Shown here: positions 6,363-11,804 of the stretch, one piece after another
How positions within the stretch are numbered: position 1 is the first letter of the stretch
Layout: each line of letters starts with the position of its first letter
NCBI GenBank assembly: GCA_964484515.1
Contig: CAZAGT010000149.1
Span: 1 to 11,804 of the forward strand
DNA from: CAZAGT01 sp964484515
GTDB taxonomy: Bacteria > Desulfobacterota > DSM-4660 > Desulfatiglandales > HGW-15
Length of the DNA: 11,804 nucleotides
Direction: 5' to 3'
Made by a program: the position numbers and the translations under genes
Notes under the pieces: model-generated
The model's database searches: none
Seen by the model: the letters and a program-made list of their open reading frames with translations, nothing else
What the model was told of the DNA's origin: nothing

Positions 6363-6382
6363 ATCCTTTCGGATGTCTTTTT
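6363..6382 (+). terminator. weak intrinsic terminator candidate after the zinc-ribbon gene
   Basis: ATCC (6363-6366), loop TTTC and GGAT (6371-6374) form a 4-bp stem immediately after the stop codon, followed by TCTTTTT. The stem is short, so this is tentative. A larger hairpin follows at 6389-6419 (CCCGGAA/TTCCGGG, 17-base loop) without a T-run. Confidence 0.3.
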
Positions 6383-6587
6383 GAACCACCCGGAACGAGT
6401 TCAGCTCTCACTTTCCGGGAATGTGACAAGGCCCCTCGTCGTGCCGACATGGAAGGACGTGTACACCCTACTGTTGCATAAACAACACGTCGAAAGGTGT
6501 GGAAAGACAAAAATAACCACGCTCTCCGCCATTTTTGACGTTCACTCTGGATATCACCGGCTGTGACATCCAGCAAAACGTAAACAA

Positions 6588-6606
6588 CCCCGCCCAAAGG
6601 ACGGGG
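6588..6606 (-). repeat. IS200/IS605-like end hairpin, possible terminator of the structured element
   Basis: On the minus strand the sequence reads CCCCGTCC, TTT, GGGCGGGG, with one T.G wobble that becomes a C.A mismatch on the plus strand, so the fold is better on minus. It is followed on the minus strand by TTGTTTACGTTTT. Hairpins of this form (AGCCCCGTCC-loop-GGGCGGGG) are typical at the right end of IS200/IS605-type elements, whose transposases recognise subterminal hairpins. A second hairpin, GCCCCCT/AGGGGGC, lies next to it at 6617-6633. It is also a plausible intrinsic terminator. Confidence 0.5.
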
Positions 6607-6803
6607 CTTTGATTTAGCCCCCTGTAAGGGGGCATATCCGTGCCGCACCAATATTCTCGATGATGGCATGCACCCCAATACTTACGAAATTCGCAAGGAA
6701 AATCATTTTGTAAGACTGATATCTGTGGTCTTTGGATTGCCAATATTTTGTGCGAGAACTCAAGTTGAAACGTCCTTCGCTGATTCTCAAGACTGAGATG
6801 GTT

Positions 6804-7047
6804 AAGGGCCTTCGGCCAAGCCCATTCGGGACCGGCATAGCCAGTCCCACATGACCACGCCCATAGGGCGTGGGTTTCTACAACGAACTAAAAGACGCCG
6901 TGTTGTTTACCCTCCCGCCTTCGCTAAGGCTTCGGCGTGGCAAGTCGGGAAAGCCGATGATACCGCATCTTCTGCGTTGCCAAGGGCTTGCAGTAGGTGA
7001 CTACGGCTGCACCCTTGGCGCCTGGAATCTGCAGTATCCTCGACTTT
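6804..7047 (-). ncRNA. structured RNA, HEARO/omegaRNA-like candidate
   Basis: The minus strand folds into a series of stems. Positions 7047-7030 pair with 6967-6950 (18 positions, 15 Watson-Crick, 2 G.U, 1 mismatch). This encloses a long arm in which 7019-7012 pairs with 6986-6979 (GCCAAGGG/CCCTTGGC), 7011-7007 with 6993-6989 and 7003-7001 with 6996-6994. Further hairpins are 6930-6917 (GCCTT/AAGGC), 6873-6855 (CCACGCCC/GGGCGTGG, perfect), 6848-6828 (GGGACTGGC/GCCGGTCCC, one G.U) and 6817-6807 (GGCC/GGCC). In three places the pairing is G.U on the minus strand but C.A on the plus strand, which points to a minus-strand transcript. The multi-stem layout suggests the HEARO (IscB omegaRNA) class from memory of its architecture; that identity is uncertain, the structure itself is not. 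Its 5' end points toward rpoZ. Confidence 0.55.
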
Positions 7048-7117
7048 TGCAACGTTAGGGTACACAGCGAATCGGAGGTGGCAAATTCGGTAGGCAGATT
7101 AACGAGGGGGAAAACAT

Positions 7118-7509
7118 ATGGCAAGAGTAACGATTGAAGACTGTCTTGAGAAGGTGGAAAACCGTTTCATTTTGATTCACATGGCAGCCAAGCGCGTAGG
7201 GCAATTCAAAAAGGGCGATGTGGCGCTCATCAAATCGAGGAACAGGGAGAGGTCGTTACCGCCTTACGGGAGATCGCGGCGGCCAAATTGATTGGGGTGC
7301 CAAAGCATTCCGAGAAGGAGACATCGCCGGCGGTGAAGAAGGAAGTGGACGCCGAATCACCCTTCGCACCGATGAGGGCGAAAAGACTACACCAGACTGT
7401 GGAAGACCTGACCGCTGAGGCGAAGGAGGATCAGAGCGATGTTGGATACGATGAAGCGAACGTCCTTGGAAAGGCCGTTAATGTGATCTCCGAAGAAAGT
7501 CCATATTGA
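7118..7509 (+). pseudogene. rpoZ: RNA polymerase omega subunit, interrupted by a one-base frameshift
   Basis: Omega helps assemble RNA polymerase by clamping the beta' subunit. The N-terminal part from ATG 7118 (after GAGGGGG at 7104-7110) is clearly omega: MARVTIEDCLEKVENRF, AAKR, then a charged stretch. That frame goes off-homology near 7246 and stops at 7291. The family C-terminal block EVVTALREIAAAKL appears in another frame from 7249, continuous to the stop at 7507-7509. Restoring a single base around 7247 (GGAGAG to GGAAGAG) gives an uninterrupted protein of about 130 residues, with a roughly 60-residue charged tail after the core that includes PFAPMRAKR. The cause is either true decay or a sequencing/assembly deletion. 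The predicted N-terminal fragment alone is 57 residues. Confidence 0.8.
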
Positions 7510-7656
7510 GGAGTGTCAAGAACATGGGCCTGTTTGCTTGAAAGACTGAATGGGTCAGCTTAAGTTGTCAAAGGAGAATATGATACGCAGACGTGATACC
7601 GCCTGGCCTCTTTGTTGAGAGACGTTTTCAACAACATGCCGAGGGGAGTAAAAGTC

Positions 7657-7959
7657 ATGGACATTGAAACCTCATGCATGGACTTGGCAAGAGAACTTGA
7701 GCAACGCAAAGCGATCCTCCAAGCATATGTTCGGAGAGCGGAAGGGCTTCTGCCGGGGACCCCAAAAAGAACCGATACGTTTTCTGATGAACTCAAGAAT
7801 ATCGCCCAAGACATTGCGGCAGAGATTGATCGTCTTCAAAAAGAGTGTCCGGTAGATTGGCAGGCCAAGAGGCGTCACTTGGATCTCAGGTTCTCCGAGT
7901 TGAAAGCGAAGATCGACGGGGGGTTGAGCAGACTCCCATCAGAAACGTTCATCGGATGA
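7657..7959 (+). CDS. small helical protein of unknown function
   Basis: This 100-residue protein is not one I recognise. It is almost entirely alpha-helical by composition, with heptad-like spacing in two segments: ARELEQRKAILQAYVRRAEGLL (about 10-32) and DELKNIAQDIAAEIDRLQ (about 45-62), followed by LRFSELKAKIDGGLSRL. It has no signal peptide or membrane segment and may form a coiled-coil hairpin. The ATG at 7657 is preferred to upstream in-frame starts because GAGGGGAG stands at 7641-7648. A short 12-codon reading frame with an AAGGAG just before it (7580-7618) precedes the gene; its spacing is too tight for a confident leader peptide. The gene lies between broken rpoZ and the DHH remnant, so its own integrity is uncertain, but the frame is intact. 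Confidence 0.6.
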   Translation: MDIETSCMDLARELEQRKAILQAYVRRAEGLLPGTPKRTDTFSDELKNIAQDIAAEIDRLQKECPVDWQAKRRHLDLRFSELKAKIDGGLSRLPSETFIG

Positions 7960-8166
7960 CAGCGGTTGCCGTGTCGTTCGGATCTTCTTTGGATTACTGC
8001 AGGCCGCAAGGTCATGACTCACAATAAATTGATACTTTACGGCTGGCTTCGCAAACAATATCCCGCTTCGCACTCCTGCCCCGGAACAGGGGGACGTCGT
8101 TAAGGTTTTCTAATCCCGCCCACCTGCCAGCTTTGACCGTACATCTCTACCTTGAGGGGGAGTTGA
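7960..8166. other. intergenic stretch without a recognised gene
   Basis: I see no coding frame with support here. A TTGATA at about 8028-8033 could be a -35 element but no well-spaced -10 follows. A small CCCC/GGGG hairpin with a GGAACA loop occurs near 8084-8098, and GAGGGGG at 8154-8160 is the ribosome binding site of the DHH remnant. Confidence 0.4.
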
Positions 8167-8450
8167 ATGAAAAAGGAAAGAGATGCGACGCATCCCAAGA
8201 AAGCCAAGGGTCAAGCTGGTTTCCCCCCCCGGAGAAAAGTGCGCGCCTTGTTGAAGCTTTTCAGTCGTCACGAAAGCGTGTTGGTGCTCATTAATCCGGC
8301 CCCGGATGCCATGCAAGTGCGCTGGCTGTCAGGCGCCTACCCTGGAAACACGCGCGTGAAACCTGGATTGCCTATATCGGTGAAATTCGGCGCCTTGAAA
8401 ACCAGGTCAATATGGGTCGTGGTATCAAGCGAAGTATGAGGAGGGTTTGA
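8167..8450 (+). pseudogene. DHH-family phosphoesterase remnant, frameshifted and truncated
   Basis: The reading frame from ATG 8167 (after GAGGGGG) gives a basic N-terminus, then LLKLFSRHESVLVLINPAPDAM, the start of the DHH nucleotide-phosphoesterase fold (usual form VLVLI..DPDA). From 8310-8313 the family sequence continues in another frame as ASALAVRRLPW ... IAYIGEIRRLENQ, up to a stop at 8448-8450. Restoring one G after 8313 (ATGCAA to ATGGCAA) joins both parts into DAMASALAVRRL. Complete relatives are over 300 residues, so roughly the last two thirds are absent and the glycosyltransferase begins immediately after. The first Asp of DPDA is also replaced by Ala, which would weaken metal binding. 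This is a decayed 5' fragment rather than a working gene. Confidence 0.7.
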
Positions 8451-8467
8451 TATGGAGGGGGATAGAA

Positions 8468-9724
8468 ATGACCTATGATACGGCGCTGCGAAATTATACC
8501 TCAAAGCGGATCGAGGAGATTGAATCCGCTGACATCCTCGTGGGTATACCCTGCTATAACAATGAGAAAACGATCACCCATGTGGCGCAGATGGTCACGC
8601 ATGGTCTGGCCACCCACTACAAGGATAAGAGAAGTGTGATCTTTATTGCAGACGGCGGCTCCACGGACGATACCCGCGAGACCGTCAAAGAATTTCAGAT
8701 CAAGCCGTGGCAAGAGAAGATCGTCTCCATCTATCGTGGTCCCGCCGGCAAGGGGACAGCGTTGCGATCGATTTTTGAGGCTGCAAATCGGCTCGGAGTT
8801 CACGTCTGCGCCATGGTAGACTCGGATCTTCGAAGCATTACCGCGGATTGGGTGAAGTATCTTCTTGATCCGGTCCTGAACAAGGGATTCCAGTTTGTGG
8901 CTCCGGTCTACGTCAGGCACAAGTATGACGGCACCATTACCAACAACATCGTCTACAATCTGACCCGCGTCCTCTACGGCAAACGCATTCGCCAGCCGAT
9001 AGGCGGGGATTTTGCCATCTCCCGTGATGTGGCCAGGTATTACATAGGACAGGATGTATGGCAGACAGACGTGGCTCGTTTCGGGATCGACATCTGGATG
9101 ACGACGACGGCGATCACCCAAGGCTTTCAGGTCTGTCAAGCCAATCTGGGCGCGAAGATCCATGACGCCAAGGATCCCGGCCAACATCTGGGACCCATGT
9201 TCCGCCAGGTGCTCTCCGCCCTCTTTTCCCTGATGGAACGTTACGAAAGCCACTGGAAAGAGATCAAGGGCAGCGAACCGGTGGAGATCTTCGGGTTCGA
9301 AGGATTTACGGAACCGGAACCGGTGAACGTCGACTTGGAGGGCATGGTCGGGCTTTTCAAGACCGGATACGGACAATTTGCCCCCCTCTGGAAGGAGATC
9401 TTTTGCAAGGACTGTTTCAGTGAGATTCGAAAGACGGCGGATATGGATGCAAGCCGTTTCCATTTTCCGACTGACGTCTGGGTCCGGGTCCTCTACGAGC
9501 TGGCAGCCACCTTTCATCACTGGAGCGCGAACCGCAACAAACTCCTTGACCTGATGACGCCGCTGTACTTTGCACGCGTGGCCTCGTTTGTGAAGCAGAG
9601 CTGGGATATGTCGTCTCAGGAGGCCGAAGAGCTGGTCGAGGATCAGGCCCTAAAGTTTGAAGCGCAAAAGGACTACTTGCTCAAGGTGTGGAGTCGAGAG
9701 TCTGCTCAGGAGTTGCCGACATGA
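8468..9724 (+). CDS. GT-A fold glycosyltransferase, GT2/GT81-like
   Basis: The protein (418 residues) is a cytoplasmic nucleotide-sugar-dependent glycosyltransferase. Visible marks are the N-terminal PCYNNE (28-33), DGGSTDDT (62-69), the GPAGKG loop (91-96), the metal-binding DSD (118-120), QPIGGDFAIS (176-185) typical of glucosyl-3-phosphoglycerate synthase-like enzymes, and IHDAKDP (231-237) with the second metal-site His. There is a long C-terminal helical part after about 240. The acceptor cannot be read from sequence; phosphoglycerate or a mannosyl/glucosyl oligosaccharide are possible. The ATG at 8468 is preferred to a TTG at 8447 because GGAGGGGG lies at 8454-8461 and the TTG would overlap it. 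GH130 at 5125-6072 is the likely partner; the two genes are separated only by the decayed accessory zone. Confidence 0.87.
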   Translation: MTYDTALRNYTSKRIEEIESADILVGIPCYNNEKTITHVAQMVTHGLATHYKDKRSVIFIADGGSTDDTRETVKEFQIKPWQEKIVSIYRGPAGKGTALRSIFEAANRLGVHVCAMVDSDLRSITADWVKYLLDPVLNKGFQFVAPVYVRHKYDGTITNNIVYNLTRVLYGKRIRQPIGGDFAISRDVARYYIGQDVWQTDVARFGIDIWMTTTAITQGFQVCQANLGAKIHDAKDPGQHLGPMFRQVLSALFSLMERYESHWKEIKGSEPVEIFGFEGFTEPEPVNVDLEGMVGLFKTGYGQFAPLWKEIFCKDCFSEIRKTADMDASRFHFPTDVWVRVLYELAATFHHWSANRNKLLDLMTPLYFARVASFVKQSWDMSSQEAEELVEDQALKFEAQKDYLLKVWSRESAQELPT

Positions 9725-9762
9725 GGCTGATTTCGAGATGCTCGCGTAAATAGCTCGGTGGC

Positions 9763-9975
9763 GTGGATGGTCTCACCACATTAGAGGCAACCAAGAAGAT
9801 CGAAGATCTGGACAGGCGTATCAAAATCGCCGAGCAGGATGAAAGCGAGCAGGCAGCCTTCCAGACCGGTTTGCAGTTGAGCGATCTCAGCGAGCGTCCA
9901 AGCAAGCTGAGGGCGATTCGGTCCACGGACGAGCGTTTTCGACGGCCTTTTAGAGAGGCCAGATTCTCGGAATGA
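9763..9975 (+). CDS. doubtful short ORF, hypothetical
   Basis: A 70-codon frame starts at GTG 9763 and is rich in charged residues (EATKKIEDLDRRIKIAEQDE), with a helical look in the first half. No family is recognised. There is no good ribosome binding site before the GTG, a stop lies just upstream in frame, and its last 26 nt overlap the end of the convergent transporter gene. It may be a small gene, a remnant, or chance. The small inverted repeat GGCCTTT/AGAGGCC at 9944-9960 lies at the junction of the two genes but has no T-run. Confidence 0.2.
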   Translation: MDGLTTLEATKKIEDLDRRIKIAEQDESEQAAFQTGLQLSDLSERPSKLRAIRSTDERFRRPFREARFSE

Positions 9976-11725
9976 GTAATGAACCCAAGAGAAGGACTAG
10001 CAGGTTGAGGGGGATTCCAAGCTTCAGGTAGTCAGTGAAGCGGTAGCCTCCCGGACCGAAGACCAGCAGGTTGGTCTGATACCCGATTGGAGTCGCGAAG
10101 CAAGCGCTGGCGCCGAAACAGACGGCCATAATCATCGGTTTTGGGTGGACGCCCAGATCGAGCGCGGTGGATACCGCGATCGGAATCAGCAGGACGGCGG
10201 TTGCGTTGTTGCTCAAGAGCTGTGTACTGATACTGGTGAGCAGGACAAGACCAGCGAGTATCACAGAGGGGGAGGTGCCGGATAGAACCCCCAAGAATGC
10301 CTCGGCGTACACCTGGCTGGTCCCGGTCTTCTCCATAGCGGTTCCCAATGCGATCGTACCGGCGATGAGTAGAAGCACGTTTCCTTGAATGGACCGATAG
10401 GCGTCGTGCATCTGGAGGCAGCCGGTTAGGACCATCAGGAAGGCAGCCGTGAGAGCGCAAATCATGATGTCTGCCAGCCCCATGCTCGCCGAGATCAGCA
10501 GGCCCATAAAAATGAGACCTGCTTTCCAGGCCTTTCTCTTCTGAACGAGTTCATGATGGACATCCTCGACAATGATAAAATCCGTTCCTTCTCTCATCCT
10601 CTCCAGCTTGTCCACGGGACACCACGCCAAGACGATGTCTCCAATCTTGAGTCGCACATCGTGAATCTGCTTTTCCGTGAAGTGAAGTCCGCTTCTCTTG
10701 ATGGCGATGATCTGTAGATCGGGGTCACGCTTGAGATCAGACTCCAGCAGCCTCTCACCGAGCAGGCTGGATTGGGGCGGAATGATCAGCTCCACGACGA
10801 GCGATTGTCTTTTTCCGGTGTCGAAAGCCAGGCCCTGTTCCGACAAGGGGAGTTCGACGTCGTCCTGATCGAGGATTTCCACCAGATCGTTGGCAGATCC
10901 TTTCACCAACAGAAGATCATCGGGTGCAATTTGAACGGAGTCTCGCGAGGGATGGAAGATATGAGAATAGCGGATGAGTTCGAGCACCTCCAGATCCGGA
11001 TATCTTTCTGCAAACACGGCCTTCGGATCTTTGCCGATCAGATTGCTTTCGCGCGGGATTCGCAACTCCGCCAGATATCGTCGCTTCGGGCTATCTTCAA
11101 GCTCACAGGTGGGATTCAGGAGGGCGGGCATCAGACGTGGTGCGGTGATTAAAAGAAGTGTGATGCCTAAGACGGCGATGGGGATACCGACCGGTGCCAA
11201 TTCGAACATCCGGATCACACCGTAGCCATGGCCGGCGCTGAGATCGCTTACGATGATGTTCGTTGATGTGCCAATGAGCGTACATGTGCCGCCCAAGATC
11301 GAGGCGTATGAGAGGGGGATCAGGAACTTCGAGGGGCTCAGACCGAATTCACAGCACATGCTCATGACGACCGGGATGAAAAGGACCACCACCGGAGTAT
11401 TGTTGATGAACGCGGAGGCGAGCGCCACCGTCACCAGGATTATCAGCATAGCAAGATGTGCGCTTCCCCGCGCCGATGTGATGAGCCTTTGGCCGATATA
11501 GCCCACGACCCCGGTTCTGACCATGCCCCTGCTGATCAGAAACATGGCGCCAACGGTAATCACGGCGGGATGGGCAAATCCCGCCACGGCCTCCAAAGGG
11601 GTCAACACGCGGCTCAATACCAGGGCGACAATGATGCCGATCGCGACACAATCGACCGTCATCTTCTCGGTAATCAGCAGGTAGAGCGTGATTGCTAGGA
11701 TGACAGATACAATCCAAACAGGCAT
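9950..11725 (-). CDS. SLC13/DASS-type sodium-coupled anion transporter with two TrkA-C domains
   Basis: This 591-residue inner-membrane protein belongs to the ion-transporter superfamily that includes SLC13/DASS carriers. The N-terminal half has about five to six membrane segments (1-200) with the re-entrant FINNTPVV motif (107-113) and GTSTN (152-156). Residues about 215-390 hold two soluble RCK_C/TrkA-C-like domains, each with a DD-LL/GD-IVLAW type ending. The C-terminal half (400-591) repeats the membrane unit with LLSNNATAV (503-511) and TPIGYQTN (545-552). The repeated NNT/NNA and TN motifs form the sodium and substrate sites. Sulfate or dicarboxylates are typical substrates for carriers with TrkA-C inserts; the substrate here is not readable. 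The ATG at 11725 has no strong ribosome binding site close by; GGAGG instead precedes another ATG at 11742 in a different frame. Confidence 0.9.
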   Translation of the reverse strand: MPVWIVSVILAITLYLLITEKMTVDCVAIGIIVALVLSRVLTPLEAVAGFAHPAVITVGAMFLISRGMVRTGVVGYIGQRLITSARGSAHLAMLIILVTVALASAFINNTPVVVLFIPVVMSMCCEFGLSPSKFLIPLSYASILGGTCTLIGTSTNIIVSDLSAGHGYGVIRMFELAPVGIPIAVLGITLLLITAPRLMPALLNPTCELEDSPKRRYLAELRIPRESNLIGKDPKAVFAERYPDLEVLELIRYSHIFHPSRDSVQIAPDDLLLVKGSANDLVEILDQDDVELPLSEQGLAFDTGKRQSLVVELIIPPQSSLLGERLLESDLKRDPDLQIIAIKRSGLHFTEKQIHDVRLKIGDIVLAWCPVDKLERMREGTDFIIVEDVHHELVQKRKAWKAGLIFMGLLISASMGLADIMICALTAAFLMVLTGCLQMHDAYRSIQGNVLLLIAGTIALGTAMEKTGTSQVYAEAFLGVLSGTSPSVILAGLVLLTSISTQLLSNNATAVLLIPIAVSTALDLGVHPKPMIMAVCFGASACFATPIGYQTNLLVFGPGGYRFTDYLKLGIPLNLLVLLLGSLLIPRIWPL

Positions 11726-11742
11726 CGCGTGTCGGCTTTCAT
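11695..11742 (-). other. short leader reading frame overlapping the transporter start
   Basis: On the minus strand GGAGG followed six bases later by ATG (11742) opens a 15-codon frame (MKADTR...) that overlaps the transporter ATG at 11725 and stops at 11695. It may couple translation into the transporter. Alternatively, one base is missing near 11726 and the transporter really starts at 11742 as MKADTR-MPVW; a single added base before the downstream ATG would join the frames. Confidence 0.3.
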
Positions 11743-11804
11743 TTCAAGCCTCCTCACAAGAATTTGTGGGTCAATAGGTTGATATCGAGAGCACCATACA
11801 TTGA

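Larger units (their letters stand above)
6588..7050 (-). mobile_element. ORF-less element resembling an IscB/IS200-IS605-type insertion sequence
   Basis: The stretch has no convincing gene on either strand, but it has an IS200/IS605-like hairpin at one end and a large structured RNA at the other. In ISC-type elements the omegaRNA stands at the left end, upstream of iscB, and the right end carries a hairpin; this is the order seen on the minus strand, with the nuclease gene missing. I looked for RuvC, HNH or TnpB-like sequence in the three minus frames of 6588-6850 and found none. An 11-bp inverted repeat, TAAACAACACG at 6479-6489 and its complement at 6899-6909, and a 9-bp one at 6580-6588 and 6902-6910, also link the two sides. 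Ends are approximate. Confidence 0.45.

Noticed and set aside
6468..6850. Minus-strand frames of 78-117 codons inside the structured element, considered as the end of a TnpB or IscB protein
   Set aside because: No RuvC, HNH or zinc-finger CxxC sequence is present in any of the three frames, and the frames contain the hairpins as low-quality coding.
8447..8467. TTG start seven codons upstream for the glycosyltransferase
   Set aside because: The GGAGGGGG at 8454-8461 would lie within that extension and correctly serves the ATG at 8468.
8501..9520. 339-codon minus-strand frame opposite the glycosyltransferase
   Set aside because: The plus-strand frame carries all glycosyltransferase motifs and a ribosome binding site; the antisense frame has neither.
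1..11804. CRISPR arrays, tRNA and rRNA genes
   Set aside because: No regularly spaced direct repeats, cloverleaf-like segments or rRNA sequence were seen on either strand by eye.

Overview
The window looks like a chromosomal segment of a Gram-negative, sigma-54-using bacterium, most plausibly a Desulfobacterota/Nitrospirota-type lineage. This is inferred from protein style (GroEL ending in PAEDMY, a Cys-rich small protein of the kind seen in deltaproteobacteria, a DPDA-type DHH remnant, GH130 plus glycosyltransferase), not from a marker gene. The sequence is probably environmental or draft, because several genes carry apparent one-base deletions.

Layout. (1) 1-1816, plus strand: a possible sigma-54 promoter, an HU/IHF-family DNA-binding protein, a small Cys-rich protein, and mreB, which overlaps it by 22 nt. 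(2) 2523-1885, minus strand: two small acidic proteins that are paralogous to each other and match no family I recognise. (3) 2524-3157: a roughly 630-bp control region with no convincing gene. It has a near-perfect -24/-12 (sigma-54) promoter at each end, pointing outward, and a set of GGAAC/GTTCC dyads between them. (4) 3158-6072: groES, groEL and a GH130 glycosidase/phosphorylase, closely spaced and probably one sigma-54-driven operon, followed by an FmdB-type zinc-ribbon gene. (5) 6363-8450: a decayed accessory zone. It holds a minus-strand, highly structured, ORF-less element resembling an IscB-type (HEARO) omegaRNA insertion sequence with an IS200/IS605-like end hairpin, then rpoZ with a frameshift, a small helical protein, and a frameshifted and truncated DHH phosphoesterase remnant. 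(6) 8468-9724: a GT-A glycosyltransferase likely to belong functionally with GH130. (7) 11725-9950, minus strand: an SLC13/DASS-type anion transporter with two TrkA-C domains.

The most interesting reading is a regulatory one. The chaperonin operon with its glycan enzyme, and the divergent pair of unknown acidic proteins, appear to share a sigma-54 control region, so an enhancer-binding activator may switch chaperonin, glycan metabolism and the unknown proteins together. The second point of interest is the ORF-less omegaRNA-like element directly upstream of a broken rpoZ.
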